Shown here: in pieces, positions 47,700 through 58,980 of the stretch
How positions within the stretch are numbered: position 1 is the first letter of the stretch
Layout: every line of letters starts with the position of its first letter
Position numbers and translations under genes: made by a program
Source of the DNA: Nepenthes gracilis
Lineage: Eukaryota > Streptophyta > Magnoliopsida > Caryophyllales > Nepenthaceae
Assembly (NCBI GenBank): GCA_033239525.1
Contig: BSYO01000015.1
Location: 17,359,713-17,423,712 of the forward strand
Length of the DNA stretch: 64,000 nt
Direction: 5' to 3'
The notes under the pieces: generated by a model
The model's database searches: none
Told to the model about the DNA's origin: nothing
Seen by the model: the letters and a program-made list of their open reading frames with translations, nothing else

Positions 47700-48286
47700 T
47701 GTGCCCTAAAGCTATATGATTACAGGGTAATGATCTAAATCAAGATGACTCAACGTAAGACGTTTCTCTATAACAAGGGTTATGGAGGGCTTTATATATT
47801 ATAACTTCAATATTTGATATTTTACTGAAGATCCGTGATTGAAGCTGAAATGCAGCAACAATGGAGAAGACAGTACGGAATTGAGGGATGCCGGAAAATA
47901 AGACAACTGCCTATATTTATATAGGTTTGGACAATAATTGTTTTTCCATTTTTGTCGATTCAGATAACCTACTACGTACGAAATAAATGCAATGAATTTC
48001 TTATATTTAGTAAGTAAAAAGTATTGAAATTAATCTCAATTTTTTTAAAATTATTTTCACAATTTTTATTTAAATTTGATCTTAATTTTTATTTTAGTAT
48101 TAATTTAATATAAGATAAATTTAATAGGAATGTATTACATTTCGGCATTTATATATAATAATATTTTATATAATTTCCAAATATTGCAAAAAAATGTAAA
48201 ACAAATAAAAAATGTTCATTTTAGAGATTTTCACTTTGTATGCCTAATTACACAATATTAGAAATAATGATCAATTTGGATAGATA
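47700..48286. other. AT-rich intergenic DNA, nothing recognised
   Basis: No ORF, terminal repeat or RNA gene visible. Confidence 0.5.
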
Positions 48287-48800
48287 TGTTAGAAATATAT
48301 CTCATATGACGAGATATATAAATTATTAATTTATTAAATTAATTAAATAAAAACAATCATATTAATTTATATATATTAAAAAAATTTTCTAAAAAATACA
48401 CTCGTTCATAATATAATATTTGATAGAAATAATATATTATTTTTTAATAGATATATCCTTTAACAAATAAATATATCTATTGAAGATATATCAATTCAAC
48501 GAATGGATATCACTTATCAATGATTATATCTATTCATAATACATTTATTGAGTAAAAGGATGAATATTTTGAGAATTTTAGAAATAGTTCTTTTCATCTA
48601 TAAAAGGATATTCTTGACCATTATTTTGGGACACATAAATTTATATATTTACAAGCATAAAAGAGAAAAAGAGAAATCATTTTTCAATTCATCGAGGTAA
48701 GAACTTTGACGGTTGGCACATAGAATTTATCGACTATGAATCTTGATACGCAAACTCATTTATATACATAATAAATGAATGAATAAATATGATAATAAAA
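48287..48800 (+). repeat. 5' LTR-like repeat of a copia relic
   Basis: Aligns with 51233-51745 over about 510 bp (TGTTAGAAATATATC here, decayed to TATTAAAAATATATC there). A TATAAAAGGATA promoter motif is at 48600-48611. The outer element is + strand and old, since the two copies differ at many positions. The exact right edge is uncertain. Confidence 0.65.
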
Positions 48801-49322
48801 ATCCTATAAATTTAAATTATCATTTTATTAAAATTTATTTCATGTGATATCGGTGCAATATTCTAATTATCACATTTCTTTCGATTCTATCCATAAATTT
48901 ATTTTAATTTGCATTTTTCCACCCCTGTTCCAACATTCAGGCGCCACTATTTTTTTACAAACTTTCATTCATGGCGTCAAGCGCTTGCCCTGACGATCGC
49001 GCTCCACTCCAACCCATTATCTGACCGTGTGTTCCCACGGTGTCTATAAACGCTGAATTGGGCGTCACAAACAAAAAAAAAAAAATGATAAAAGGAATTT
49101 GGAAGACAATGGCAGCATAGTGACACCGACACAACACAGTTTTCATTCATGGCTTGAAACGCTTGTTGCCGTCTGCCGCCGCCTGATATGGCCGCTTCGG
49201 TTGAGCCGCCGATTGGCCGCCCATGATATGGCTGTTTTCGATCAAACCCATCACCGTTGATTACCGGCCGAAATGAACATTTGCTGATTTAGGCGCCAAA
49301 ACTTACGTTGAGGGGTCATCGG
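48801..49322. other. Mixed GC-rich insert between the two copia LTR families
   Basis: After a short AT-rich piece, the DNA at 48935-49322 is more GC-rich and contains two related phrases (TTTTCATTCATGGC near 48962 and 49140). No coding domain is recognised. It may be the flank of the insertion that brought in the 49323 LTR. Confidence 0.3.
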
Positions 49323-49932
49323 TGTTGGGCTATGGGTCACTCCCGTGTGTGCTCATACCCACTTAGTGTGGCCCCATACCCACTTGGTGTGGCAGATTGA
49401 GGCAAATATTCTCACCGCATGATGAAAACTCGAGTTGGGTCTAATGGGCGCTCGAGCGCGCACCGGTTCTTATAAAACGTACACTTTGCGTTTTTAGGGT
49501 TTTAAGTCAGTTTTTGAGTACCTTTTTCAGAGAGAAAAAAGAAGAGAAAGAGAGAAGAGAATTAGAAGATGAAGATTTGAGCCTCCGGTTGGGTTTTGAA
49601 TCAAATTTCAGTCTCCGTCAATCACACGTACGAAGTTCTTGCTGTTAAAAAGAACATCTGTCGGGTTTTATCTCTACTCTTTCACTTTATATTTCTTGTA
49701 CGGGCTGTTTGAATCAAGAGGCCATGTCTCTTGAGATTTGTGGCTTGTGTAACCGATAAACTGCTGTTAGTGAAAAGTTTCAGACTCAGTGTCCCATGAT
49801 TTTTCTCCCTCGTTCTATAAGAAGTTTTCCACGTAAAAATCGTGCCTTTATTACTTGGGATTTTTTATTGTGTGCTTAACATCATTTATTTCATATTTCC
49901 TTACGGTTCAAATACGTAGTCAATTCCTAACA
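49323..49932 (+). repeat. Copia-type LTR, single copy
   Basis: 610 bp, TGTTGGGCTATGG to CCTAACA. A TATA-like TTATAAAACG follows the motif GGGCGCTCGAGCGCGC (49447-49462). It is directly followed by a primer-binding site TGGTATTAGAG (49935-49945). It is related to the LTRs at 15366, 34244 and 40797 at its ends (GGTCACTCCCGTG). No 3' partner was found, so the element is truncated. Confidence 0.7.
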
Positions 49933-49982
49933 AGTGGTATTAGAGACAAGTTTGTATCGGGTGTTGTGATTTGTTTGAATCG

Positions 49983-50530
49983 ATGGAAGACAGAAATAAA
50001 ATGATTTGTTTAAATGGCACAAATTATGATATTTGAAGCAGCAAAATAAAGGACTTGTTGTTTGTGAAATCGTTGCACCATCCAGTATTTGCTACACAAA
50101 AATCGAAATTGAAGTCCGAGGAGGAATAGCATTTGAGTATGAACAAGTTTGTGGTTATATTAGGCAATTTGTGGATGACAATGTCTATAACCACATCCGG
50201 AATGAGACGCATGTAAGAACCTTGTGGCAAAAACTTGAAACTCTTTATGCCTCGAAGACCGATAACAATAAATTGTTTCACTTGATGAAGCTAATGTAAG
50301 TGAAGTACAAGGAGGGCTCGTTTGTCGCCGATCACCTAAACGAGTTTCAAGGATATGTTGATCAATTGAGTTGTATATGCATAAAATTTGATGATGAACT
50401 GCTGGGTTTGTGACTTTTGACTACCTTATTGGACTCTTGGGAGGTGATAAGGATTATTATTGCCAATACAATTTTAAACGGCGTGGTGACCCTTAAGATA
50501 CAATAATCAGTGATTACTGTATTCATGATG
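49983..50530 (+). pseudogene. copia gag fragment
   Basis: Begins at an ATG (49983) after the primer-binding site: MEDRNKMICLNGTNYDIW, then a stop, then VDDNVYNHIRNETHVRTLWQ, LETLYASKTDNNKLF and VADHLNEFQGYVDQLSCI. This is the copia gag (UBN2-type) order. Stops at 50036, 50299 and around 50413 break it. The downstream protease-to-RT part is missing. Confidence 0.8.
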
Positions 50531-50564
50531 GAAGTAGAGTTTATGGTATGATTTGAAGTTACTA

Positions 50565-50850
50565 TACATGCATGTGGCTGCAAAATTTTATTTCAGGATT
50601 TGAAATTGTCGATAGTATAATCAGACAACTGACAATTTATTGTGATAATTCTTCAATAATTTTTTTTCAACGAATGATAAGTATTCAAATGGTGCTAAGT
50701 ATATAAAATTGAATATTTTGCCATTAAATGTAAAATTTAGAAACAAAAGGTATCGATAAAGTATTTTAGTACCAAATTTATGATTACAGATTCATTAGCT
50801 AAATATTTAGTTCTAAAAGTATTCGTAAATCATGTTGATAGTATGGGTCT
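50565..50850 (+). pseudogene. copia RNase H C-terminal fragment
   Basis: + strand reading gives FISGFEIVDSIIRQLTIY, then CDNSSIIFFSTNDKYSNGAK, then a decayed stretch with several stops. It matches the C-terminal RNase H of copia elements. It follows the gag fragment without protease, integrase or RT, so either an internal deletion or a fusion of two elements happened around 50530-50565. It precedes the LTR-like repeat at 51233. Confidence 0.75.
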
Positions 50851-51232
50851 TTACCGTTACCCATGATATAATAATATTTTTCTAACATTTGAGATCTCAT
50901 ATAATGTATTTCTTATATCTTCTGTTTATTTTATATTGTTTAAACTTAAAATTTTGGTTTAATGATGGTAGGGATAGTCTCTCATTAAGATATGATTGTT
51001 GGACCGTGTGATATTTTTTATTTAAGATTTAATCATATAATTTACAGGTATTGTGGTACATGGAAGGAATTATGTAGTATAATGATGTGAAATAGCCTTA
51101 AATCGCATTTATAGATTACTTTATTATATTATTATGACATATAAACTATTAGAGGATGGTAATATTGCGTGCTTAAAGTTTTTTTAATCAATTATGATAA
51201 ATATTATTATTATATGGATCAAGTAAAAAAAA

Positions 51233-51745
51233 TATTAAAAATATATCCCACGTGACAAGACATATAAATTATTAATTTATTAAATTAATTAAATAAATAC
51301 AATCCTATTGATTTATATATATTAAAGAGAAATTTTTTAAAAAATACGCTCATTCAAGATATATCATTTGATGAAAAATGTATGTTATTTTTCAATATAT
51401 GTGTCATTTAGGGAATAAATATGTCTTTTTAAAACATAAATGAATATCACTTTTCAATAATTAAATCTATTTATGATGTATCTCTTGGATAAAAAGAGGG
51501 ACATTTTGATAATTTTAGGAATGATTCTTTCTTCTTTTATAAAAGGATGTTTTTGGCCATTGTTTTGGAACACATAAATTTATATACTCTACAAACATAA
51601 AAGAGAAAAATAGAAAAATTATCTCTCGATTTTTTGAAATAAAAACTTTTACAATTGGCACACAAAATTTGTCGATTATGGATCTGGGTATGCAAACTCA
51701 TTTATATTATAATAAGTGAATAAATAAATATGATAATGAAGGTAA
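51233..51745 (+). repeat. 3' LTR-like repeat of the copia relic
   Basis: Direct partner of 48287-48800. It is preceded by 'GGATCAAGTAAAAAAAA', a decayed form of the polypurine tract that normally precedes a copia LTR. TATAAAAGGATG lies at 51538-51549. Confidence 0.65.
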
Positions 51746-51789
51746 TGTGAATTAAAAAATTTATTTCATTATAGTTTTTTTACAAGATA

Positions 51790-52125
51790 TATTTACGTAG
51801 TATAATTTTATTCTGCAATAGTTACGAAAAAAACAAATATTTTTAAAAAAAATATTTATATTTGAGACACACAAAGAAAGGTTTTTTAAATAAATAAATA
51901 ATTTATGTAAAATATAAATCAGAAATAAAACCTATCGAAAAAAATGGAAAAAGAAAAACAGTCACTTCTAGCAAAATAAAAATAAAAAATAAAAAGTTAT
52001 ATAAAATTTGTATTTCCATATAAAGCATTAAAAATATAAAACGTTCAAAGATTATAATATTTGGATAAAAAAATGATTAAATATATTTTAAATAAATAAT
52101 CTTTTTATATAAAATTTATTATAGA
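51790..52125. other. AT-rich flank of the gypsy element, nothing recognised
   Basis: Poly(A)/poly(T)-rich; no ORF. It contains the left target-site duplication ATAGA of the element at 52126-63773 (52121-52125). Confidence 0.6.
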
Positions 52126-53492
52126 TGATGCATACCTGGATCCGACTTCGAACAGATTCGGATTCTTCTGGATGGTTTGAACCGGCTCCATTCACCGAGT
52201 ACGAATCCTGCACACCACTAAAACGAACAAGAGGTCAGTAAGCACCATGGATGTAATCCCACCGAAAACACTCCGACGCCAAGTCAAGAAACTACCTTCA
52301 ATGGAAGGAATCAAAGTGAGAAAAGCAATGGGAGAGGGGAATTGAGTGTCTTGTTCCAGATGTCAGAAAGGCGCAAGTCCTTTATCGTATCTGGATGGTG
52401 GGAAGGCAGAGAACATGTGTAAAGACCCGTTCGCTGCCTTGGAGTTGGATTGTGTTTGAGAGTTTGGCTGTTGGGAACCAGAGCTTGTTTCTCAGAGCAC
52501 TTAGGGTTTTCTGTCTCAGTCTAAGCTTGAAGAAAGAGTCTGAAAGCCTGTTTCAAAGCGTGAGTCAGAGTCCTCAAGGAAGCGTCAATGAAAGCATCCA
52601 AGAAAGCGTGCTCTAGATGGTGAATCCAGGGCCTCTTTTATGGCCAAGATGGCGATCATCCTCCTTTAGAAGGAATAGTCGTCACTGTGATCTGCTGTTG
52701 GCCCTTCCTTCTGGAGGCTGATACTTGTTGCCCAATTGGGGAGGATTGTTTCCTTCTGCGGCGGTCAACCACCTTCCAAGTTGGCTTCTTTCCTTCCCAA
52801 AGATGTTACCGCTGAGGTTCCTCTGGCCGGCAAGGAGTTGGGAGGATCCGCGCCTTTCTTATTCAAGGGCGCCAATCTTGCGTATATTCCTTTTGAGGTC
52901 GTGGAATATCCTTGGAAGATCGTGGTTGGCCTCATATGACCGAGGGACCTAAACGGGTCGCCCATTTTTGTTAGAAGGCTTTTGGGGCCCAATGTGCAGC
53001 GCGGGACGGCCAACGCCCGGTTGACTGTCACAGGCGTGCGTGTTGGCCGCCCTTATGAAAGGCGTCGTCGTTGGCCTCCATTTGGGCAAGCATGGGCTCG
53101 AGTGAGTCGCCCATTATCGTAGAAGGGCCTTGTTTGGGCCTCCAGAAGAGGGAGAGTGACGGTCAACGCCTCGAAGTTCGACCGCCGCCTTGTTGGCCGC
53201 CCTTCGTGGAGAACGGGAGAGCGGCGGGCGATCAATCGATGGGTCAGAGGCGAGAATGGAATAGGCCCATCATCATTTCCAAAGCCTCTCGAAAGCCCAA
53301 CAAACCGGCCAACGCCGAAGCCGACCGCTTGTGAGCAAGTTCGTCGCTCGACGGGCCAACGCCAACGCCGACCGCCTTTCGGGGCCTTTGGTCCCCGGGC
53401 CCATCCTCTTCGGGCCGTTAGAAGCGCTGATCGACCTTTCTCGGGCTTCACTGACCTTTCTTGGGCCAGCCCATTATCAGTTGTACCCATCA
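52126..53492 (-). repeat. 3' LTR of the Tat-type gypsy element
   Basis: 1367 bp, paired with 62406-63773. Matches include 'ACTCCGACG..AAGTCA' near 52272, 'AGCACTTAG' near 52498 and the GGCCAACG-rich part (53000-53380). It is preceded on the minus strand by GCATGGGGCTAG, the polypurine tract (53493-53504). Confidence 0.9.
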
Positions 53493-53504
53493 CTAGCCCC
53501 ATGC

Positions 53505-54094
53505 TTTGGTGGTCGATTTCGGCCTCCCGATGTTCATGATGGGACGCTTTTTTTTTGCTTGAGGATCCCGTGGAGACTTATAAAGGAGTGAAGGAGGGTT
53601 TGAATGTAATCGCTGATCTGCTTTGGCCAATTCCCAGTACCGTAATTGTCGATCGCTCGTCGATTAGGTGTTCCGTAATTGTTGACCGCCCCGGTCAATT
53701 CCGGAGTTCCATAATTGTTGACCGTCCTTGGCCAATTCTAGGAATGATTTCCGCCATTTTTGGCCGGATCGCAAGGCGTAAAGCGCACGTGTCCTCCTTT
53801 GGTTGGAAGGAGATCCGGTCACACACGCCGAGATCCGCCTTTGGCGGGGTCAAGTGGGAGTAGTGACACGCCGCACTCGACTGTGCCATTAATGAGGGGT
53901 TTCGGGCGAGAGTCCCGCCCCTTTTGCTGGGTCAAATGAGGAGGTGACGCGTGGCAGGACTGACGGCGTCCTTTGCATGCTTGGCGCTTAAGTTTTCCTT
54001 CCGTTTTGTTTGAAATCAGTTACGCCTCCTTCGTCTTCCTCATTCCCATTTCTCAGACAAAACCTTCGAAGACACCCTGAAACTTTTTCCGATC
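53505..54094 (+). promoter_or_regulatory. Leader region of the antisense ORF
   Basis: Lies between the 3' LTR edge and the ATG at 54095. It has three imperfect ~46-bp units around CGTAATTGTTGACC (53640-53745), the counterpart of the minisatellite at 23655. A TATAAAG is at 53579-53585. Whether the + strand promoter lies here or in the LTR is unknown. Confidence 0.4.
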
Positions 54095-55380
54095 ATGGCT
54101 TCCGTGGCGGATTTCTCATCTGATTTGAGGGAAAATGATGTTAAGGCCTTGTGCGTCAAATTTAACATCCCGAAAGAGATGGCCTGGAAGGTCCCAAGCG
54201 TGGACGATAGAGCCTCTTTCCCACCGGAAGGCTATTTTACCGTTTATGAGGTTCACTTGAGGAGCGGCCTTCGCCTGCCGTTGCCGGAGGAGCTTGAGTC
54301 AATCTTGGCGGCCCTGCAAGTACCCATTGCCCAGCTTCTTGCCAATGCATTGAGGTATATCTGCACCCTGTGCATTTTTTCCCGGAAGATTGATCATAAG
54401 TTCACGATGTCCGGCCTTAAGGTCATTTTTAAGGTAACCCAAAGGGCGGAGTGGATCTCACTCAGTCCCCGTACGGGGATGAAAATAAATAAGGCCATCC
54501 ACGACTCCCTGAAGAACTGGAAAAACCGATTCTTCTTTGTAAAGGTGGGAGACAAGTGGCCTATCGCGCGGGACTGGGGTAAGGTCCCGGACGTACATCT
54601 GGGTACGCCGTCTGCGGCGGAGAGCTTTGCCTACCAAGGCGATACGGCTAAACCCTGACGAGTTCAGGAGGGATTTTTTGGTTTCCCCTGAGGAAACTAG
54701 AAAGGTTAAATGGGGACCGCCGTCCCCTGCTCGTAAGCCGCACCTCCAATTAAAATGTCGAGGGCCGATGACTCAAAGAAGTTGCTCATCCGCCCAATGT
54801 TCGGGAGGAGGCGCTGAGAGGGCGATTGCCACGCCTCATCTTCTTCTTCACATATTGACCTTGTGGGCTGCCGGGATTTACGGTGGTCCCGGCAGCACTT
54901 CTGGAGCGGAGAGGTCCATTGAGGACAGGCTGGCGGATGCCGGAGGAGTCATTCTGGCGCAGCCTGCGATGAAGCTGACTCTAGGCGCTGCCTGGTTGGG
55001 ATCTGCAGAGGAGCCAACTCGCGACGTGCTCGAGGGTTCACGCGTTTATATTATAGAGCCGTCGTCACGAGCCGATTCACCAGCTGCTGTCCCAAAGGCA
55101 GCCAGGAGGAAGAAACCTGCCGCAGCTGCTCCAGAGGCTGCAAGAGAGGAGCCTGCCGCAGCTGCTCCATAGGCTGCAAGAGAGGAGCCTACCGCAGCTG
55201 CTCCAGAGGCGGTAAGAGAGGAGCCTGCCGCTGCCGTTGAGGATGATGAGTCCTTGGAGAGAATTCTGGAGGAGGCAGCGGTGTGCTCGGCACGAGAGGA
55301 TGCTCCTGGCCTTCCGCCATCTGAGCCTGGTCTGGAGGCCAGGCCTAAGGGACCCACGAGGAAATTTTTGGAGGTATGAT
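54095..55380 (+). pseudogene. Antisense ORF of the Tat-type element
   Basis: Starts at 54095 with MASVADFSSDLRENDVKAL. It contains VYEVHLRSGLRLPLPEELES (about 54245-54304), which matches the plant 'putative gypsy type transposon' domain, then WKNRFFFVKVGDKWPI. A frameshift near 54640 moves the reading frame from the first part (187 codons, ending 54658) to the second (54627-55172, FRRDFLVSPEETRKVKWG). An Ala/Pro/Glu-rich tail with three ~36-bp repeats follows (55115-55240). The protein is conserved with the copy at 22147-23336, which suggests it was under selection in the element. Function unknown. Confidence 0.75.
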
Positions 55381-56000
55381 TCTTGACGGTTGACTCCCCA
55401 TACCTTGTCTCTTCAAGGTTTCTAACCTGTCTTCACGTTTGTTGTTTGTTGTGCAGCCTGCCAAGGTTGCCTCTCGCACTTTTAAGGCAATGGTGCACGC
55501 GACGAGGCACTAGCCGAGAAGGAGGCAGAAATAGCTGGCTAGATGCCAAGTCGGGCCGCCTCGAGGGGAGCTCGTGAGCAGACACCGCTCTCGAGGCCGT
55601 CATGGCGGGAGTGGAGACCGAGAACGCCGAGTCAAGGCGGAGGTTGCTGAGCCGAAAGCGGAGGTTGCTCGCCTAAAGGAGGAGGATGATCGAATGAAAA
55701 CGAGTATCAAACGCCTCGCAGACGAGCCGCCGCAGAGAGCGCGAGGCTACTCGGATGAGCCTCCATGAGGTCGACGGCGCACTACACGCCCGGCTGTTGG
55801 ATGGGCTCAACATCGACGCCACGTCGGCAGCTTGGTCGTTCCCGACTTCCCGGTGGAGTTTATTAATCAAAGAAACACATGCATTGCGTAAGGAAGACCT
55901 CAGGAGGAGAGCCCCGTGATGATCGGGGTGGTCCGCCACCCAGTAGCTTTTTGTACTCCCTTTTGCTTTTTTGGACAGTATGTAAATTGTAACATACTTA
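55381..56000 (+). other. Decayed C-terminal part and 3' end of the antisense ORF
   Basis: Contains a Lys/Glu/Arg-rich, coiled-coil-like stretch at 55574-55768 (+) and a region near 55960-56000 with a TAATGAAATGGG motif that could serve as a poly(A) signal. Frames are broken. It resembles the ending of similar antisense ORFs in this group. Confidence 0.4.
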
Positions 56001-56499
56001 ATGAAATGGGAGCTCTTTTTCAGTCCAGTGTCCATTACCTTTTATTGCTTTGTGTTTGTTGTTTGCATGAGTCGTTGTATGGGGCGGCCAACTTGGTTGG
56101 TTTGGGCGATCACACTTGGTTGCTTAAGGAGCCGAGCCCCCAGGCTTGCGTGTGGTTGCATTAACCAACTAACGGTCTTTGCCCAAATGGAAACTGAAGG
56201 TCAGTCAGTGTTAGAGAAGGAACGCTTCCCGTTTATTATTTAATCACGCCATCCCTTCATAGAGAAGGTTGGTGTGTGGGGTAGCCAACCTGGTTGGCTG
56301 GCTGTCTAAGGAGTGAGATCCTTAAGTCAGGCAGGCGGTTGTAAGAACCAGCTTGGTGGCGCCGTTCAAGTGAAGACTTGGGCAGCCAATGCCGGAGAAG
56401 AAATGCTTCTCCCTTCGACCGTCGATGATCGACGTTCGCTCTCCCGAAAGGAGGTCGTCGGGTGTGCCATTCTCGCCCCTAAGGTTTTTAGACCGCGCA

Positions 56500-56745
56500 T
56501 GGGCCACTTGATGACTAAGGTTTAGTACGACCGCTATTGGGGCCGCTCGGATGACCGAGGTTTCGGACCGCCATGGGCCACTTGATGACCAAGGTTTTAA
56601 GACCGCCATGGGCCACCCGGATGATCAGGGTTTGAGACCGCCATAGGCCACCTAGATGACTAGGGTTTAAGACCGCTTATGGGCCACCGGATGATGACTG
56701 TGGTTTCGCATAACTTTTTGGGCCACCTAGATGACTAGGGTTTAA
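56500..56745 (+). repeat. ~36-bp minisatellite, about 7 copies
   Basis: Units of the form GGGCCAC-N5-GATGACTAGGGTTT then AAGACCGCCAT repeat about seven times with substitutions. It lies between the antisense ORF and the integrase end, in the 3' untranslated part of the element on the minus strand. Confidence 0.85.
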
Positions 56746-56948
56746 CGAGAGGGTGAAGACCCTCCCGACTTAGGGGCAGTCTAGGTCGGGTGGATACCTG
56801 CAAGGCAAACGCAGTTCATAGGTCCTAGGATTCTATACGCTAAGTAAACTCCCATTTTTTCAAAGTGAAAACAAGCACACAAATGAATGCACAGGATCGA
56901 GTAAGTGCGCACTGGGTCCCCTATTGGAAGTAGCGCCAGTGGGCTCGT

Positions 56949-58000
56949 TCACGTTCGTGGGACCAACTTTCCGTCCCGGTTCCGAGCTTGTACGCTCCGT
57001 TTGCAGACGGCGAGACGAGGAAAGGTTCCCTCACAGTTGGGAGAGAGCTTGTTTCGGCCGGCCAGCTTGCCTGTGGCCTCGATGCCACGTAGGACTAAGT
57101 CCCCAACGTCGAATTGCCGGGCTTTTACCTTTTTATTGTAGTATCGGGCAACTCGGTGTTGGTATGCTGCTGTCCGTATTCTAGCGGCGTCGCGGGCCTC
57201 CTCTAGCAAGTCCAAATGCTCCCTGATTTTCTGGGAGTTGGTCTGTGGGTCAAAGGACTCCACCCTGAGACTTGGGAGCCCGATTTCAACCGAAATTACC
57301 GCTTCAGTCCCGTAACATAGGCTGAAGGGCGTCTCGCGCGTTGGTTCCTTCGGGGTTGTACGATAAGACCAGAGGACGGATGGGAGCTCGTCGGCCCAGA
57401 GCCCTGGGCCCCCTCCAACTTAGTCTTTAACCCGTGAGTAGCGTACGGTTTGTGACCTCCACTGTCCGCTGGCCTCCGGGGTATGCTATCAAGTGTGGAC
57501 CACCTTGATTCCAAGGCCGGTGCAATACTTGGTGAAGCGTTTCCCCAAAAATTGGATCCCGTTATCGGTTACCACGACCTCGGGACGCCTGAATCTCGTG
57601 ACAATGCTCCGGCGAAGGAACTCTAGAGCATCAGATTCTCGTGATCTTTGCAAGCGGGGCAGCCTCGACCCACTTAGTGAAGTAGTCGATGCCCGCTATG
57701 ATGAATTTTCTTTGTCCGTGGCAAACGGGAAATGGGCCGAGAATGTCAAGCCCCCATTGCGCGAAGGGCCACGGGCCCGAAGGGACTTTAAGTCACGGAC
57801 GGGCGGGTGATGGAGGTTGCCATGAAGTCGGGCAGCTCTCACATTTCTTAACAAACTCTAGCGCATCCTTTTTCATTAAGGGCCGGAGTAGCCCCGCCGC
57901 ATAATTTTGAAGGCTAGGTTCTTCCCGCCTACGTGTGATCCACATGATCCCGAGGTGAACTTCGCCAAACCGCGTAGTCCGCCTCCTCGGGGAGATAGAT
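56949..58000 (-). pseudogene. gypsy integrase domain
   Basis: The C-terminal part reads EHLDLLEEARDAARIRTAAY, then VARYYNKKVKARQFDVGDLV (56949-57263). The core region gives VVVTDNGIQFLGKRF (about 57590-57530, minus), TPEASGQ-like and LWADELPSVLWSYRTTP (57420-57340). The DNG and the WSYRTT motif are typical of plant gypsy integrases. In-frame stops and frameshifts interrupt it. Confidence 0.8.
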
Positions 58001-58980
58001 AGCGGAGATACGGAGTTGAGTATCCGCGGCGATACAGCCGCCCATCAACTACCGTGTACCAACCAAATTGTCTTTTTAATCGCTGATTTTCGGTGTCCTC
58101 CGAAGTGATCCGTCGGCCAAGTATCTAAGGTAAGGAGTCATCCAGTTTTCCGTCTCGAAATCTGCATGGCCTCCTGTTTCTCTATGCTAGGAGAGCGTTC
58201 AGACCTCCCGCATGTCCCTCGAACACCGTCGGGTTCTCGACAAAGAACTGCTCTAGCCACCCGGCCTCGCCTTCCAATTTTCAGCCGAGGAACGTGAACC
58301 TGTGGTCGCCTTGTCGAAGCCCTGGATGGTCTCCTTTGCCTTTGCAGTGCACTGCCAAGGAAGGGTTGTTTGCCTCGAAGCCCCCCACCGACCAGCCGAC
58401 GACACCCGAGTCGCGTGTGGATCGCCAACCTCTTCGCAGCACTCCTTTGCCAATCGCAAGCCGGGCAAGAGCTTCGACTCGGCCGACGTTGTTGGTCATT
58501 CGGGAAATCAAGTTTCGTGGAATACTTGATCTCGAATCTGTCTGGGTCGTTAAGATCATCCTCGCCTACGCCCACATCGTCGGGACGATCCATCCACGTG
58601 GAGTGTCCATTCTGGCCTCACCGGCCTGTTCTTCGTTTTCTCGCGGCTGTTCCTCTTGAATGGGTGTTGTGGTCTCAACGATGAAGTCACCGAGCTGCGC
58701 CTTTATGGCGTGTCCGACCGAACTCAATGTCGAACTCACCTAGGTTCAATGGCCCACTTTACCAATCGCCCGAAACGTTGGGCTTTTGAGTATGCTTTCG
58801 CTGGCCGGTCCGTAAGGACCATCACACGATGCGCCCAAAGTATGGCCTCATTTTTGCGGCTGCAAGATAAGTGCTGCCATTTTTTTTCCCAGCGCGGTAG
58901 CGAAGTTTCTCGGGCCTGGCCAATGTCTTGCTCACATAATAGATCGGTTGTTGATATCGGACTCTTCGGGCGCACGATGA
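58000..58980 (-). pseudogene. gypsy RNase H region
   Basis: Between RT (58980 and above) and integrase (58000 and below) the minus strand has broken frames. SIVLRRPDVHAF-like motifs are not intact. A MVLTDRPAKAYSKAQRFGR segment (58840-58770) matches the VLTDxPLR...GRL motif that is common in this region of Tat elements. The boundary with RT is approximate. Confidence 0.6.

Noticed and set aside
48955..49146. 63-codon minus ORF at 48955-49146
   Set aside because: It overlaps a repetitive insert with no domain and no promoter. Two similar ATTCATGGC phrases suggest a repeat rather than a gene.
53053..53591. Overlapping ORFs of 86-149 codons in the gypsy LTRs (53053-53591, 63139-63669)
   Set aside because: They occupy U3-like LTR DNA on both strands, are not conserved between the two LTRs in frame, and have no domain.
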